NCBI RefSeq assembly: GCF_030730875.1
Contig: NZ_JAVAMA010000003.1
Location: 1 to 64,000, forward strand
Length of the DNA stretch: 64,000 bases
Reading direction: 5' to 3'
DNA from: Sphingomonas sp. DG1-23
GTDB lineage: Bacteria > Pseudomonadota > Alphaproteobacteria > Sphingomonadales > Sphingomonadaceae
Positions 52,674 through 61,909 of this stretch are shown here, one piece after another. How positions within the stretch are numbered: the first letter of the stretch is position 1; every line of letters starts with the position of its first letter. The notes under the pieces were generated by a model. It saw nothing but the letters and a program-made list of their open reading frames with translations, had not been told where the DNA came from and ran no database searches. A program made the translations under genes and the position numbers.

Positions 52674-53657
52674 ATGGCTTTTCTCGGCAACGAATCCGCG
52701 CGCGACGCGCTTGCCGCCGCCATGGCCAGCGGGGTGCTCCACCATGCCTGGCTGATCGCCGGGCCCGAAGGGGTGGGGAAAGGGGCGTTCGCCCGGGCCG
52801 CGGCGGCGCGGATGCTCGCCGAGGCCAGCGAGCCGCACAAGCTCAACCCCGGCTGGGACGTGCCCGAGACGACGCAGACCGCGCATCTGATCGCGGCGGG
52901 CGCGCATCCCGACTATCGCGCATTGGTGCGGCTGCCCAAGGACGCCGCCAAGCCCGAAGAGGCGCTCGCCCGCTCGATCACCATCGCGCAGGTGCGCAGC
53001 CTCCAGCCCTTGTTCGCGACCAAGCCGTCGCTGAGCGGCCGGCGGGTGATCGTGATCGATTCGATCGACGATCTCGAACGCGGCGGCGCCAATGCCCTGC
53101 TCAAGAATCTCGAGGAGCCGCCGGCGGGAACGATCTTCCTGCTCGTCAGCCACGCCCCGGGGCAATTGCTGCCGACGATCCGCTCGCGCTGCCGGCTGCT
53201 AAGGTTCGAGGCATTGCCGGCGGAGCAGGTCGCCGGCATCTTGCGGGCGGAGCTCCCGCAAGCGAGTGCGAGCGAAATCGACGCGCTGGTCCGTGCGGGC
53301 GAGGGTTCGCCGGGGCGCGCGCTGGGCTTTGCCGGGCTCGATCTCGCCGCGCTGGAGGGCGAGATGGCCACGCTCGCCGAGACCGGCGATCCTTCCAACG
53401 CCGTGCGTTCGCGGCTCGCCAAATTGCTCGGCGCCAAGGCCGCGCAGCCACGCTACGAGGCGTTCCTGCAGCGCTCGCCGAGCTTCATCGCCGAACGCGC
53501 GCGGACCCGTTCGGGCGAGCCGCTCCGCGCCGCGCTCGATGCCTATGCCGCGGCACGCGAACTGGCCGAGGCGGCGGTCGGGCTGTCGCTCGATGCCGGC
53601 GCGACCGTGTTCGAGATGTCGGGGCTGATCGCGCGCCTCTCGGCGCGAACTGCTTGA
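52674..53657 (+). CDS. holB: DNA polymerase III subunit delta'
   Basis: A clamp-loader subunit. The 327-residue AAA+ protein has LIAGPEGVGKGAFARAAAAR near residue 30-36, IDSIDDLERGGANALLKNLE and EPPAGTIFLLVSHAPGQLLP with SRCR at sensor 1. The zinc-binding cysteines of some delta' proteins are absent. ATG 52674 fits the domain start. In related genomes this gene usually follows tmk and precedes metG; neither is here. The stop overlaps the MerR operator/promoter. Confidence 0.92.
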   Translation: MAFLGNESARDALAAAMASGVLHHAWLIAGPEGVGKGAFARAAAARMLAEASEPHKLNPGWDVPETTQTAHLIAAGAHPDYRALVRLPKDAAKPEEALARSITIAQVRSLQPLFATKPSLSGRRVIVIDSIDDLERGGANALLKNLEEPPAGTIFLLVSHAPGQLLPTIRSRCRLLRFEALPAEQVAGILRAELPQASASEIDALVRAGEGSPGRALGFAGLDLAALEGEMATLAETGDPSNAVRSRLAKLLGAKAAQPRYEAFLQRSPSFIAERARTRSGEPLRAALDAYAAARELAEAAVGLSLDAGATVFEMSGLIARLSARTA

Positions 53658-53683
53658 CGTTCACGTAAAGGTAAAGCTATAAA
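53654..53683 (+). promoter_or_regulatory. MerR promoter with LiuR-like operator
   Basis: TTGACGTTCACGTAAA (53654-53669), read in reverse as TTTACGTGAACGTCAA, is a near-perfect ACGT-N2-ACGT-type inverted repeat like the known LiuR sites. TTGACG serves as -35 and TATAAA at 53678-53683 as -10 with an 18-base spacer. The start codon at 53690 falls about where transcription would begin, so the message may be leaderless. Confidence 0.65.
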
Positions 53684-53689
53684 GCGGGC

Positions 53690-54121
53690 ATGCCAACCAC
53701 CGCTGCCGCCTTTCCCGTCGAGGCCCTGGCGCCCATCGAGCCGCGTCCCCAGCAGGATGCCTTCTCCATTTCGGATCTGTGCGCCGAGTTCGCGGTCACG
53801 CCGCGCGCATTGCGCTTCTACGAGGATGAAGGGCTGATCGGCCCCGAACGCCGCGGCACCCAGCGAATCTATTCGCACGCCGACCGCGCGCGGCTCGCCT
53901 GGATCCTGCGCGGCAAGCGGGTCGGCTTCAGCTTGGCCGAGATCAAGGAGATGATCGATCTCTACGATGTCGGCGAAGGCAGGCGGGTGCAGAAGCAAGT
54001 GACGCTCGAGCGCTGCCGCGACCGCATCCATTTGCTCGAGAATCAGAAGCGCGACATCGACGCGCACATCACCGAGCTCCAGCAATTCGTACAGCTGCTC
54101 GAAAGCAGCGACGCTCACTGA
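53690..54121 (+). CDS. MerR family regulator (LiuR-like)
   Basis: A 143-residue regulator. The MerR helix-turn-helix (about 25-95) has FSISDLCAEFAVTPRALRFY, EDEGLIGPERRGTQRIYSHA and WILRGKRVGFSLAEIKEMID, and a C-terminal dimer helix follows (LERCRDRIHLLENQKRDIDA). There are no metal-binding cysteines. LiuR-type proteins control acyl-CoA and branched-chain amino acid catabolism genes. It lies 11 bases upstream of an acyl-CoA dehydrogenase gene with a matching operator in front, so it probably regulates itself and that gene. Confidence 0.88.
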   Translation: MPTTAAAFPVEALAPIEPRPQQDAFSISDLCAEFAVTPRALRFYEDEGLIGPERRGTQRIYSHADRARLAWILRGKRVGFSLAEIKEMIDLYDVGEGRRVQKQVTLERCRDRIHLLENQKRDIDAHITELQQFVQLLESSDAH

Positions 54122-54132
54122 GGAAGCCAGAA

Positions 54133-55935
54133 ATGCCGCAATATACGCCGCCGGTGCGCGACACGCGCTTCATCCTCGATTCGGTGATCGGGCTCGATCG
54201 CTACGCCAATCTGCCGGGCTTCCAGAATGCGACGCCGGACGTGGTCGAGGCGGTGCTCGATCAGGGCGGTCAGTTCGTCGCCGACGTGCTGTTCCCGATC
54301 AACCATTCGGGCGACCAGCAGGGCTGCACGCGCCACGACGACGGCAGCGTCACCACGCCCGACGGCTTCAAGGAAGCGTACAAGGCCTTCGTCGAGAGCG
54401 GCTGGGGGACGCTGAGCGCGCCGGCCGCGTTCGGCGGGCAGGAGATGCCGCACCTCGTCTCGACCGCGTTCCAGGAATATATGATCTCGGCCAACATGGC
54501 CTTCGCGATGTATCCGGGGCTGACCCATGGCGCGATCGCGGCGCTGCTGGTCAAGGGTTCGGAGGAGCAGAAGGCCAAATACGTTCCGAAAATGGTGTCG
54601 GGCGAGTGGGGTGGCACGATGAACCTCACCGAGCCGCATTGCGGCACCGATCTCGGGCTGATCCGCACCCGCGCCGAGCCCAACGCCGACGGCAGCTGGT
54701 CGATCACCGGCACCAAGATCTTCATCTCGTCGGGCGAGCACGACCTGACCAGCAACATCATCCATCTGGTGCTCGCCAAGACCCCGGGTGCGCCCGAGAG
54801 CAGCAAGGGCATCTCGCTCTTCGTCGTCCCCAAGTTCATGGTCGGCGACGACGGATCGCTGGGTGACCGCAACGCGGTGTCGTGCGGCTCGATCGAGCAC
54901 AAGATGGGGATTCACGGCAATTCGACCTGCGTGATGAACTATGACGGCGCCACCGGCTGGCTGGTCGGCGAGGAGATGAAGGGCCTCGCCGCGATGTTCA
55001 TCATGATGAACGCGGCGCGCCTCGGCGTCGGGCTGCAGGGCCTCGGCGTCGGCGAGACCGCCTATCAGAACGCCGTGCAATATGCGCATGACCGCCGTCA
55101 GGGCCGTGCGCTCACCGGCCCGGCCGAGCCGCAGGAAAAGGCCGACACCTTGTTCGTCCATCCCGACGTCCGCCGGATGCTGATGGAAGCCAAGGCGCAA
55201 ACCGAGGGACTTCGCGCATTGTGCCTGTGGGGGGCGCTGCAGGTCGATCTCGAGCATGCCGCGCCGAGCGAGGAGGAGCGCCAGCTCGCCGCCGATCTGA
55301 TCGGGCTGCTCACCCCGGTGATCAAGGGCGTCGGCACCGATATCGGCTACAAGGTCGCGACCGACGCGCAGCAGGTCTATGGCGGCCATGGCTACATCGC
55401 CGAATGGGGCATGGAGCAATATGTCCGCGATGCCCGCATCTCGATGATCTACGAAGGCACCAACGGGGTGCAGGCGATGGATCTGGTCGGGCGGAAACTC
55501 GCCCAGAATGGCGGCCGCGCGTTGCAGGCGTTCTTCAAGCTGGTGAGCGAGGAAATCGCCGCGGCGAAGGGCGACGAGAAGCTCAAGGGCTTTGCGGAGG
55601 CGCTGGAAAAAGCGCTCGGCCATCTCCAGGGCGCGACCATGTGGCTGGCGGCGAACGGCTTCCAGAACCCCAATCACGTCGGGGCGGGCGCCTATCCCTA
55701 TATGCAGCTGACCGGCACGGTCGCGCTCGGCCTGATGTGGCTGCGCATGGCCAAAGCAGCGGCCGAGGCACTCGCTTCGGGAAGCGAGAACGCGAAGTTT
55801 CTCGAAGCGAAGCTGGTCACCGCGCGCTTCTATGCCGAGCGCTTCCTGCCCGATGCCGGCGCGCTGCGTCGCAAGGTCGAGAGCGGCAGCGACGCGGTAA
55901 TGGCGCTCGACCCGGAGATGTTCCGCGCGGCGTGA
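54133..55935 (+). CDS. Acyl-CoA dehydrogenase, DmdC-like 600-residue class
   Basis: An FAD enzyme that desaturates acyl-CoA thioesters. The 600-residue length and C-terminal extension after the core domain fit the FadE/DmdC class, which includes 3-methylmercaptopropionyl-CoA dehydrogenase of the DMSP pathway. Motifs are MNLTEPHCGTDLGLIRT (FAD/substrate), KMGIHGNSTCVMNY, QVYGGHGYIAEWGMEQYVRD and ISMIYEGTNGVQAMDLVGRK with the catalytic glutamate. No dmdA, B or D is near, so the substrate cannot be fixed. It is transcribed with the MerR gene. Confidence 0.92.
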   Translation: MPQYTPPVRDTRFILDSVIGLDRYANLPGFQNATPDVVEAVLDQGGQFVADVLFPINHSGDQQGCTRHDDGSVTTPDGFKEAYKAFVESGWGTLSAPAAFGGQEMPHLVSTAFQEYMISANMAFAMYPGLTHGAIAALLVKGSEEQKAKYVPKMVSGEWGGTMNLTEPHCGTDLGLIRTRAEPNADGSWSITGTKIFISSGEHDLTSNIIHLVLAKTPGAPESSKGISLFVVPKFMVGDDGSLGDRNAVSCGSIEHKMGIHGNSTCVMNYDGATGWLVGEEMKGLAAMFIMMNAARLGVGLQGLGVGETAYQNAVQYAHDRRQGRALTGPAEPQEKADTLFVHPDVRRMLMEAKAQTEGLRALCLWGALQVDLEHAAPSEEERQLAADLIGLLTPVIKGVGTDIGYKVATDAQQVYGGHGYIAEWGMEQYVRDARISMIYEGTNGVQAMDLVGRKLAQNGGRALQAFFKLVSEEIAAAKGDEKLKGFAEALEKALGHLQGATMWLAANGFQNPNHVGAGAYPYMQLTGTVALGLMWLRMAKAAAEALASGSENAKFLEAKLVTARFYAERFLPDAGALRRKVESGSDAVMALDPEMFRAA

Positions 55936-55976
55936 TCGCGCTTGAGCGGCGGCGGGGGACATAGCATGGTCGGGGC

Positions 55977-56453
55977 ATGACCCTGACCATCGTTCCCCTG
56001 ATGCCCATCGAACGCGGCCAATTGAACGTGATGTACGCGCGCGGCGCCGGGATGGCGCTGGCGCTGATCGTGCCGGCGGGTATCGCCGAATTCGCGATCG
56101 CGGACCGGCTGCCGGTGCACGGCGCGATCGCCGGGGTGGCTGTGCTCCTGGGCATCTGGCTGGCGATCATATCCCCGCCGCGGCGGTGGCGGCATTGGGG
56201 TTATGCCTTTACCGGCGGCGAGCTGCATGTCGCGCATGGCTGGTGGACGCAGGTCCACACCATCGTTCCGGTGGTGCGCGTCCAGCATATCGATGTGGCG
56301 CAAGGCCCGCTCGAACGCAGCTTCGGGGTGGCGCGGCTGATGCTCCATACTGCGGGGACCGACCAGACCGTAGTGACGCTGCCGGGCATCGCGCGCGCCA
56401 CTGCCGAGGAGATCCGCGACGTCATTCGCACGCGGATAGGCAGCGCGGCGTGA
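55977..56453 (+). CDS. Bacterial PH domain membrane protein (YdbS-like)
   Basis: A 158-residue protein with two adjacent membrane helices (about 22-40 and 48-66), then a bPH2 domain containing WGYAFTGGELHVAHGWWTQV and VPVVRVQHIDVAQGPLERSF. The Q-H-I-D signature is typical of YdbS proteins. It forms a GTGA overlap with the next, larger PH protein gene, as the ydbS/ydbT pair does in other bacteria. The function is unknown. Confidence 0.85.
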   Translation: MTLTIVPLMPIERGQLNVMYARGAGMALALIVPAGIAEFAIADRLPVHGAIAGVAVLLGIWLAIISPPRRWRHWGYAFTGGELHVAHGWWTQVHTIVPVVRVQHIDVAQGPLERSFGVARLMLHTAGTDQTVVTLPGIARATAEEIRDVIRTRIGSAA

Positions 56454-57880
56454 ACGACGAACCGACGCGCCGGGTCCATCCGGCCACGATCGCGATCGGA
56501 CTGGTCAAATCGGCACCGTCGACGCTTCTCGTCCTGCCCGCATTGCTCGCATCCGGAAGCCAGTTCGGCATGGCCAAGGCGGCGCTGCTGCTTCTCGCCG
56601 GGGTCGCGGCGATGGCGCTGTTCACCTGGGCAGGGTGGTGGTTCTTCACCTATCGTCTGACCGACGACGCTTTCGTGATCGAGAGCGGGGTGCTGCATCG
56701 CAGCCGCCGGTCGATCCCGCTCGAGCGCGTGCAGGACGTGTCGATCGAGCAGAAGCCGCTCGCCCGGCTGTTCGGACTTGCCCTGGTGCGGATCGAGACC
56801 GGGGGCGGCGACAAAGACGAGGCGATGCTCGACAGCGTGTCGTTGCGCGAGGCGCATCGGCTTCGGCAAGCGCTGCGTCGGACGCCGGTGTCGACGCGCG
56901 TCGACGAGGCAATCGCGGAGGTTGCGGAAGATGCCGGGAGATCCTTGTTCGCGATGCCGCTGAAGCGGGTGCTGCTCTACGGGTTGTTCAACTTCTCGCT
57001 GGTGTGGCTGGCCGCGATCTTCGCCGCTCTCCAGACGCTCGACGGGGTGATCGAGTTCGACTGGAAGGAACTGGTCGGGATCGCCGGGCGCGAAGTGCGC
57101 AGCCATCTGACCGTGACCGCCGCGCTGACGGTGCTCGCGCTCGCCGGGGTGCTGGGGGTGGTCGCCGGGCTCGTCCGGACGCTGGCCAAGGAATATGGCT
57201 TCCGGCTGGACGAGCGGGGCGGCCGGCTACGGCGCATCCGCGGGCTGCTGACCCGCAGCGAAGTGGTCATCGTCAAGGCGCGGGTGCAGCTGGCATTGGT
57301 GCACCGTGCGCCGCTCAGCGGACGGCTCGGCTGGCTAAGCCTCGCTTTCCAGACCCTCGGCGGCAGCGACGACCCTTCGGGCCGGCAGGAGATGGCGCCC
57401 TTCGCGCGCGGCGAGGAAGTCGCGCGGGTGATCGCGGCGGCGGGACTGCCGACGTTCGAAGCCGACGCGCTGACGCCGGTTTCGCGCGGGCATGTGCTTC
57501 GCGTGGCGCTGCGCCAGGGCTTGCCGGTGCTGGCGATCTTCGCCGTCGCCGGGCTCTTCCTGCCGCCGCTGTGGATCGGACTTGCGCTGGTGCCGGTGCC
57601 CGTCGGGATCGCGCTGCTCCAGCGGCGCTTTCATCGCTACGGGCTGCGCGAGACCAGCGCGCAGGTGACGCGCGGCGTGCTGGCACAGCGCGACTGGATC
57701 GTGCCCTATGCCGCGGTGCAGACGGTTTCGGTGCGCCGGACCTGGCTCCAGCGGCGGCTCGGGCTCGCGACCGTCGCGATCGACACCGCGGGCGGGAAAG
57801 GCTGGCACCGGCCCGATATCGCCGATGTGTCCGCACCCACCGCCGCAGCGCTGGCGCGGGAACTGGTGGCACGCGTCTAA
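56450..57880 (+). CDS. Multi-PH domain membrane protein (YdbT-like)
   Basis: A 476-residue protein starting at GTG 56450. It has alternating membrane helices and three bPH2-like domains. Each PH unit begins with a phrase like YRLTDDAFVIESGVLHRSRR, and the second contains RLDERGGRLRRIRGLLTRSE and the third HRYGLRETSAQVTRGVLAQR. Each is followed by a Q-hinge or similar (PLERVQDVSIEQ, KARVQLALVHRA, PYAAVQTVSVRR). It is paired with the YdbS-like gene. Confidence 0.87.
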   Translation: MNDEPTRRVHPATIAIGLVKSAPSTLLVLPALLASGSQFGMAKAALLLLAGVAAMALFTWAGWWFFTYRLTDDAFVIESGVLHRSRRSIPLERVQDVSIEQKPLARLFGLALVRIETGGGDKDEAMLDSVSLREAHRLRQALRRTPVSTRVDEAIAEVAEDAGRSLFAMPLKRVLLYGLFNFSLVWLAAIFAALQTLDGVIEFDWKELVGIAGREVRSHLTVTAALTVLALAGVLGVVAGLVRTLAKEYGFRLDERGGRLRRIRGLLTRSEVVIVKARVQLALVHRAPLSGRLGWLSLAFQTLGGSDDPSGRQEMAPFARGEEVARVIAAAGLPTFEADALTPVSRGHVLRVALRQGLPVLAIFAVAGLFLPPLWIGLALVPVPVGIALLQRRFHRYGLRETSAQVTRGVLAQRDWIVPYAAVQTVSVRRTWLQRRLGLATVAIDTAGGKGWHRPDIADVSAPTAAALARELVARV

Positions 57881-57881
57881 G

Positions 57882-59276
57882 CTAGTTGCCGGGCGTGGGC
57901 GCGGGTTTCGGCGGCGTCACCGTGAAGGTCACCGTCGGCCGCGCCGTGGCGGGGGGCGGGTCGGTCTTGCGGCGCACGCCGGAGAGCAAGGCGGGGCCCG
58001 CTGCCTTGGTCTCGGGAAGCGTCGCGGAAGCCGCGCCGGGCTGCGGCGCAGGCTGTGGCGTCAGGATCGGCGGCTGGACGCGCATGCACTGGATCGGGCT
58101 GGGCCGCTTATATTGCTGGCAGTTCCACAATGCCTTGGCATAGCCCTGCGCCTGATCGCGCAGATAGCTGAACGACAGCGCCGCGGTCTGGGCGGGCGTC
58201 GCGGGGAGTTTGGCCGGCTTCTGCTTCGGGTCGGTCCACGCCATGAACTTGCAATAGAGCCGCTCGCCGCAGGTCTTGATCGCCAGCGCCGCGAAGGCAT
58301 CGGGGTTCATTTTCCTGTCGAGCACGACGAGGAAATGGTTCGCGTCGAGCCCGGCACCGACGGGATTGGGCACGGCGCTTTCGGGGATCGTCGCCGGGTC
58401 GACCAGCGAGCCGTCGCCCTGCAGCGCGGTTTCGAGCGGGTTGGTCTCGTCGCCGAGATGGACGGCCGACAGGCGCGCCATCCTGGCGATGTTGGGCTCG
58501 ACGCCGGCATAGCCGCGGTTGAACGCCGGCGGGGTGCCCCACCAGCCGGCCCAGCGGAAGAACAAATGGGTGTCGACCGCAGTGATCTTTTCGAGGCTGG
58601 CGCTCCAGTAGGGGACGACCCAATTAGTGTGATAGTGGGTGGCATGGCCGACCGGGCGATAGACCGAGCCGTTGAGCGCCATGCGGGCGACGTCGCGCGC
58701 GCGTTGCCACGCCGCCGCGCTTGGCGTGTAGCGCAGCATCGCGCCGTCGCAGGTGAAGGTGAACTGGCAGCCGGTGCTGCGTTCGGATCCCTGGAAGACG
58801 ACGCCGCAGATCGTCTTGGGAAAAGCGGGGTGGCGCATGCGGTTGATGATCACCTGGGCGACCGCGCGCTGGCCCTTGGCGTCGTCGCCGGCTTCGTAAT
58901 AGCCCGCGGCGGCGAGGCAATCCACGGCGCGCGCCTGGCTGTCGGCCGCGCCCGTGAGGTTGAACGCACGCGCGGCGGGATTGGGAAGCGTCGAGAAGGG
59001 GATCGCCGCGTTGATCTCGCGGGCGTCGTCGGGCGCGACTTCCTGCAGTTTGATCGGATCGACCTCGGGCAGTTCCTGCTTCGGCACGACGCGCTTGGAG
59101 ATCACCACGGGTGCGCGGTTGTGCACCACGACCCGCGGCGCCGTGGCGACGATCAGCACGGGAAGGGCGATCGCGGCGAGCGCAAGCACACCGAGCAGGC
59201 CGCGAAGCCAGAGCGAAACCGGAGGGCGCGGGGCCGGCGCGGGCGCAAGCGTCGCATCGTGGGATTGCATCAACAT
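57882..59276 (-). CDS. Cell wall hydrolase (SleB-type) with membrane anchor
   Basis: A 464-residue protein. A cytoplasmic N-terminal stretch is followed by one membrane helix (LWLRGLLGVLALAAIALPVL). The SleB/hydrolase_2 domain has AAAGYYEAGDDAKGQRAVAQ, where the glutamate of YYEAG is the expected catalytic acid, then MRHPAFPKTICGVVFQGSER and CQFTFTCDG. SleB-type domains cut peptidoglycan glycan strands. A long Pro-rich C-terminal tail follows residue 400. The start may be at 59276 or 59270. Confidence 0.88.
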   Translation of the reverse strand: MLMQSHDATLAPAPAPRPPVSLWLRGLLGVLALAAIALPVLIVATAPRVVVHNRAPVVISKRVVPKQELPEVDPIKLQEVAPDDAREINAAIPFSTLPNPAARAFNLTGAADSQARAVDCLAAAGYYEAGDDAKGQRAVAQVIINRMRHPAFPKTICGVVFQGSERSTGCQFTFTCDGAMLRYTPSAAAWQRARDVARMALNGSVYRPVGHATHYHTNWVVPYWSASLEKITAVDTHLFFRWAGWWGTPPAFNRGYAGVEPNIARMARLSAVHLGDETNPLETALQGDGSLVDPATIPESAVPNPVGAGLDANHFLVVLDRKMNPDAFAALAIKTCGERLYCKFMAWTDPKQKPAKLPATPAQTAALSFSYLRDQAQGYAKALWNCQQYKRPSPIQCMRVQPPILTPQPAPQPGAASATLPETKAAGPALLSGVRRKTDPPPATARPTVTFTVTPPKPAPTPGN

Positions 59277-59401
59277 CGTGCGTGCCCGCTCAGCCCCGTT
59301 GCGCGCGGACGCGCCGGGTCGGAAGGTCGAGGCGAAGGCAAAAGGACAAAAGGCTGCTCCAGCGGGGTCGCCGCCCATAACGCAGCAAGCGCGATTTTGG
59401 A

Positions 59402-59431
59402 ACCATTGCGCCGCCGAAACGCCGCAATGGT
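59402..59431 (-). terminator. Hairpin between cysK and the SleB gene
   Basis: A perfect 9-bp stem, ACCATTGCG (59402-59410) and CGCAATGGT (59423-59431), lies about 28 bases after the cysK stop on the reverse strand. There is no U-run, so it is either a weak or factor-assisted terminator or just an RNA end-protecting stem. Confidence 0.45.
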
Positions 59432-59458
59432 CCGTTCAGTCGCGTTTCCGGGAGGCGA

Positions 59459-60379
59459 TCACCTCTCGGGAAGGAATTCGGGAACGCTGAGATAGCGCTC
59501 GCCGGTGTCGTAATTGAAGCCGAGCACGCGGGTGCCCTCGGGCAGATCGGGAAGCTTCTGAAGGATCGCGGCGAGCGTTCCGCCCGACGAGATGCCGACC
59601 AGCATGCCTTCCTCGCGCGCGGCGCGGCGAGCCATGTCCTTGGCAACGCCGGCATCGACCTTGATCACCCCGTCGATCGCGTCGCCGTGGAAATTCTTGG
59701 GGATGAAGCCCGCGCCGATGCCCTGGATCGGGTGCGGACCGGGCGTGCCGCCCGAGATCACCGGGGACAGCTCGGGCTCGACCGCGAAGACCTTGAGGTT
59801 GGGCCAGCTCTTCTTGAGCGTCTCGGCGACGCCGGTAATGTGGCCGCCGGTGCCGACGCCAGTGATGATCACGTCGATCGGGGAGTCGGCGAAGTCGTTC
59901 AGGATCTCCTGCGCGGTGGTGCGGGCATGGACCGCGACGTTCGCGGCGTTTTCGAACTGCTGCGGCATCCATGCGCCTTCGGTGCTGTCGACGATCTCCA
60001 TCGCGCGCTCGATCGAGCCCTTCATGCCCTTTTCGCGCGGCGTGAGATCGAAGCTTGCGCCATAGGCCAGCATCAGGCGGCGGCGCTCGAGGCTCATGCT
60101 CTCGGGCATGACGAGGATGAGCTTGTAGCCTTTTACCGCGGCGACCATCGCGAGGCCGACGCCGGTATTGCCGCTGGTCGGCTCGACGATCGTGCCGCCG
60201 GGCTTGAGATCGCCCGAAGCCTCGGCCGCCTCGACCATCGCCAGCGCGATGCGGTCCTTGATCGAGCCGCCAGGATTGGAGCGCTCGGACTTGATCCAGA
60301 CCTCGGCGTCGGGGAACAGCTTCTGCACACGGATGTGCGGCGTGTTGCCGATCGTCTCGAGGATCGTGTTCGCCTTCAT
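59459..60379 (-). CDS. cysK: Cysteine synthase A
   Basis: A PLP enzyme that makes cysteine from O-acetylserine and sulfide. The 306-residue protein has [20 protein letters not shown] with the PLP lysine at 41, [20 protein letters not shown] (substrate loop TSGNTG), [11 protein letters not shown] (PLP phosphate loop) and [17 protein letters not shown] is eight bases upstream of the ATG. The ATG overlaps the MFS gene stop (ATGA), so they form an operon. Confidence 0.96.
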   Translation of the reverse strand: MKANTILETIGNTPHIRVQKLFPDAEVWIKSERSNPGGSIKDRIALAMVEAAEASGDLKPGGTIVEPTSGNTGVGLAMVAAVKGYKLILVMPESMSLERRRLMLAYGASFDLTPREKGMKGSIERAMEIVDSTEGAWMPQQFENAANVAVHARTTAQEILNDFADSPIDVIITGVGTGGHITGVAETLKKSWPNLKVFAVEPELSPVISGGTPGPHPIQGIGAGFIPKNFHGDAIDGVIKVDAGVAKDMARRAAREEGMLVGISSGGTLAAILQKLPDLPEGTRVLGFNYDTGERYLSVPEFLPER

Positions 60380-61698
60380 GTCGTCATCTCCTTGGGAGGC
60401 ACTTCGAGGTTGGCCGGAGGATCGAAGGTGCGAGCCCGCCTGAGTTCGGGGAATAGCCGCGCCCATAGCAGGGTGACAAGCACCGCGCCGAGGCCACCGC
60501 CGATCACTGCGGCGACCGGGCCGATCAACGCGGCGAGGAAACCGGACTCGGCCTCGCCGAGCTCGTTCGATCCCGAGATGAACAGAGTCGACACCGCGCC
60601 GACCCGGCCGCGCATCTGATCGGGGGTGTAGAGCTGGATCAGCGACTGGCGGACATAGACCGAGACCATGTCGGCGGCGCCGAGAACGAACAAAGCGACC
60701 AGCGAGAGCAAGACGGCGGGGGCGAAGTCGTGGCCGATCGCCGAAGGGCCGAGCAGGCCGACGAGGAACGGGGCGGAGGCGCCGAACAGGATGGTCGCCA
60801 GACCGAAAACAGCGACGGCGAGCAGCATCTTCTTGCCGACCTCGGTCTTGAGCGGGCGCCACGAGAAGAACAGGCCGACCAGCACCGCGCCCAGCGCCGG
60901 CGCGGCGCGGAGGTGGCCGAGGCCTTCGGAGCCGACCTGGAGGATGTCGCGCGCATAGACCGGCAGCATCGCCGTCGCCCCGCCGAGCAGCACCGCGAAC
61001 AGATCGAGCGAGATCGCGCCGAGCACGAGCCGGTTGCGCCGGACATAATGGAGGCCGTCGACCATCTGCGCCCAGGGGCTGCCGGTCGACTTGATCGCGG
61101 TGCGCGGGACCGGCGAGATCAGCAGCAGCATGATCAAAGCGAGCGAAAACAGGCCGGCCGCGACGAAATAGGGCACCGAGGGCCCGGCGGCGTAGAGATA
61201 GCCGCCCATCGCCGGGCCGATCACGGTGCCGATCTGCCACGAGGTCGAACTCAGCGCGATCGCGGTGGGCAGGCTTTCCTTGGGGACGAGATTGGGCGCC
61301 AGCGCGCCGAGCGCGGGGCCGGCAAAGGCGCGCGCCACCCCGAGCAACGCGGCGATGCCGAACAATGCGGGGAGCGTGATGGTGTCGGTGTACGTAAGCC
61401 AGCCGAGTGCGAGGCCGCAGAGCACTTCGAGCCCGACGGCGGCGCGAGCGATCCAGCGGCGGTCGAGCCGGTCGGCGAGCCAGCCGGCGAACAGCGACAG
61501 TGCGAGCAGGGGCAGGAACTGCGCGACGCCGATCAGCCCGAGCTGGAACGCGGCCTGCTTGATCGTCATCGTCTCGCGGGCAATGTCGTAGACCTGCCAG
61601 CCGATCACGATCACCAGCGCCATCTGCCCCAAGGTCGCGGCGAAGCGGGCGATCCAGTAAGCGCGGAAATTGGCGACGGCGAAGGGATGGATCGGCAT
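60376..61698 (-). CDS. MFS transporter (EntS/MFS_3 type)
   Basis: A 440-residue transporter with about 11-12 membrane helices, resembling EntS and similar exporters: [20 protein letters not shown] at helix 1, [20 protein letters not shown] (motif A loop), [20 protein letters not shown] and [20 protein letters not shown]. The substrate is not visible. The ATG at 61698 was chosen at MPIHPF; the stretch upstream is not protein-like. Its end overlaps cysK, which suggests a cysteine or sulfur-compound exporter role but does not prove it. Confidence 0.87.
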   Translation of the reverse strand: MPIHPFAVANFRAYWIARFAATLGQMALVIVIGWQVYDIARETMTIKQAAFQLGLIGVAQFLPLLALSLFAGWLADRLDRRWIARAAVGLEVLCGLALGWLTYTDTITLPALFGIAALLGVARAFAGPALGALAPNLVPKESLPTAIALSSTSWQIGTVIGPAMGGYLYAAGPSVPYFVAAGLFSLALIMLLLISPVPRTAIKSTGSPWAQMVDGLHYVRRNRLVLGAISLDLFAVLLGGATAMLPVYARDILQVGSEGLGHLRAAPALGAVLVGLFFSWRPLKTEVGKKMLLAVAVFGLATILFGASAPFLVGLLGPSAIGHDFAPAVLLSLVALFVLGAADMVSVYVRQSLIQLYTPDQMRGRVGAVSTLFISGSNELGEAESGFLAALIGPVAAVIGGGLGAVLVTLLWARLFPELRRARTFDPPANLEVPPKEMTT

Positions 61699-61763
61699 GG
61701 CCCCGCTCTTGGCGCGTCCGCCGCGGCATCGCAACGGCGGAATGCGCCGCGCGCCCGCCCTGC

Positions 61764-61789
61764 GGAACCGGGCTCGCGTCTCGGCGGTT
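61764..61789 (+). promoter_or_regulatory. Sigma-EcfG-like promoter of the 25-residue peptide gene
   Basis: GGAAC at 61764-61768 is followed 17 bases later by GGTT at 61786-61789. The alphaproteobacterial general-stress sigma factor EcfG recognises GGAAC-N16-17-CGTT, so this is a match with one mismatch at the fourth-last base. The start codon lies 39 bases downstream of the box. It sits between the MFS gene and the peptide gene. Confidence 0.5.
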
Positions 61790-61827
61790 CTTACGCCAGC
61801 GAAATCAACGAGTCAGGAGAAGCCGCG

Positions 61828-61905
61828 ATGGGCAAGGGCATATTGTTGTGGCTGCTGGGCATCCCGCTTCCGATCATCATCCTGCTCCTGCTCTTCTGGC
61901 ACTAG
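61828..61905 (+). CDS. 25-residue hydrophobic peptide
   Basis: A tiny gene encoding MGKGILLWLLGIPLPIIILL followed by LLFWH. The peptide is one membrane-spanning stretch with a proline kink. It has a strong ribosome binding site, AGGAGA at 61815-61820, seven bases before the ATG, and a stress-type promoter candidate upstream. I recall similar very short GKG-WLLGIP peptides in other proteobacteria, of unknown function, but cannot verify this here. It ends five bases before the convergent hemerythrin gene. Confidence 0.7.
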   Translation: MGKGILLWLLGIPLPIIILLLLFWH

Positions 61906-61909
61906 GCGT

